Assembly: GCA_023433945.1 (NCBI GenBank)
Contig: JAEYTP010000015.1
Span: 1 to 40,746, forward strand
DNA length: 40,746 nt
Direction: 5' to 3'
Source: Bacillota bacterium
GTDB lineage: Bacteria; Bacillota; Clostridia; Acetivibrionales; DSM-1351
The position numbers were made by a program, and so were the translations under genes. Below the pieces are notes generated by a model. It saw nothing but the letters and a program-made list of their open reading frames with translations, did no database searches and had not been told where the DNA came from. How positions within the stretch are numbered: position 1 is the first letter of the stretch; the number at the start of each line of letters is the position of its first letter. Positions 40,254-40,746 of this stretch are shown here, piece after piece.

Positions 40254-40746
40254 ATGAAACTAAAGTTCAAATTCAAATATATAATAAAGGCCATTACCGT
40301 CTTGGTAATTTTAGGCATTATAGGCGTTTTACTACTAGCGGGCATAAACATATACATGAAGCAAGCAGTATCAGACAATATTATTTCAGAGCAAGAAGCT
40401 GCCACTCTGAATGCTGACTGCATCTTAATACTAGGCGCGGGAGTTTATAGCAATGGTTCACCAAGTCCAATGCTTGAGGACCGTATGCTTCAGGGTATTA
40501 AGCTCTATGAAAAAGGAGCTTCAAAGAAGTTACTTATGAGTGGAGACCATGGTAGAGTTCAATATGATGAAGTTAATGTAATGAAGCAGTTTGCCATTGA
40601 TAAGGGCATCCCATCCGAGGATGTATTTATGGACCATGCAGGCTTTTCTACATATGAAAGTATATATAGGGCAAGAGATATTTTTCAGGCAAAGAAAATA
40701 ATAATTATCACACAGGATTATCATCTTTACAGAGCTCTATACATAT
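40254..40746 (+). CDS. SanA/YdcF-like DUF218 protein, 3' end outside the window
   Basis: 164 codons are visible and the frame stays open to the window end. MKLKFKFKYIIKAI is a basic start, with a membrane segment at about 9-32, then a DUF218 fold: DCILILGAGVYSNGSPSPML with the Gly-Ala-Gly loop, EDRMLQGIKLYEKG, LLMSGDHGRVQYDEV and the beginning of a TQDYHLYRALY motif. SanA-type proteins act at the cell envelope and affect vancomycin tolerance in enterics; the biochemical role is unclear. The start is the ATG at 40254 with AAGGAGA 7 nt upstream. It is divergent from the TauE-like gene. Confidence 0.88.
   Translation, partial: MKLKFKFKYIIKAITVLVILGIIGVLLLAGINIYMKQAVSDNIISEQEAATLNADCILILGAGVYSNGSPSPMLEDRMLQGIKLYEKGASKKLLMSGDHGRVQYDEVNVMKQFAIDKGIPSEDVFMDHAGFSTYESIYRARDIFQAKKIIIITQDYHLYRALYI

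Noticed and set aside
40229..40423. Minus-strand frame over the start of the SanA-like gene
   Set aside because: The plus frame has an RBS, a membrane segment and DUF218 motifs; the minus frame has none.

Overview
The window looks like chromosomal DNA of a low-GC, endospore-forming, flagellated Clostridia member. The evidence is AT-rich intergenic DNA, AGGAGG-type ribosome sites, frequent TTG starts, many sporulation genes (yabP, yabQ, spoVT, spoVG, spoIIID, mbl) and sigma-H-, sigma-G- and sigma-D-like promoters. A relative of the Ruminiclostridium/cellulolytic group is plausible, but that is inference from style and gene content. I see no prophage, insertion sequence, CRISPR array or rRNA.

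Layout. (1) 1-4 kb, minus strand: tRNA-Leu(UAA), then yabR, divIC, yabQ, yabP, rqcP, hup, mazG and an SSB-family gene. This is close to the classical Bacillus mazG-rqcP-yabP-yabQ-divIC-yabR order. (2) 4-5.3 kb, plus strand: an isolated methyltetrahydrofolate:corrinoid methyltransferase after an AT-rich gap. (3) 5.4-15 kb, minus strand: spoVT, a PrsA/PpiC foldase, mfd, pth, prs, glmU, spoVG and purR, again conserved synteny. Terminators split it into several transcription units, and spoVG has a textbook sigma-H promoter. (4) 15.4-16.8 kb: murC on plus with a near-consensus sigma-A promoter. (5) 17-22.7 kb, minus strand: spoIIID, mbl, flhO, flhP, a FlgJ-like rod-binding protein, a phosphodiester glycosidase and fabZ. 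The flagellar part starts from a sigma-D promoter. (6) 22.9-25.9 kb: a four-module sulfur-carrier protein (CoA-disulfide-reductase-like, rhodanese, TusA, DsrE) on plus, convergent with a CsoR-family repressor. A CsoR/CstR-like operator fills the spacer of its promoter. (7) 26-31.5 kb, minus strand: an Fe-S HhH DNA glycosylase, then polyamine genes nspC, a carboxy(nor)spermidine dehydrogenase and speA. (8) 31.6-34.7 kb, minus strand: cadC-cadA zinc/cadmium resistance with a clear operator and promoter. (9) 34.8-40.7 kb: acyl-CoA ligase, ArsC/Spx-like protein, GH13 amylase, TauE/SafE permease and a truncated SanA/YdcF-like gene running off the window end.

Most notable: a GlmU whose N-terminal uridyltransferase half has lost its signature and metal-binding residues while the acetyltransferase half is intact; the sulfur-carrier fusion with its promoter-embedded operator; a pth gene with no ordinary start codon near its conserved N-terminus; a cadA gene carrying in-frame repeat expansions; and a repeat-rich, structured intergenic region inside the polyamine cluster.
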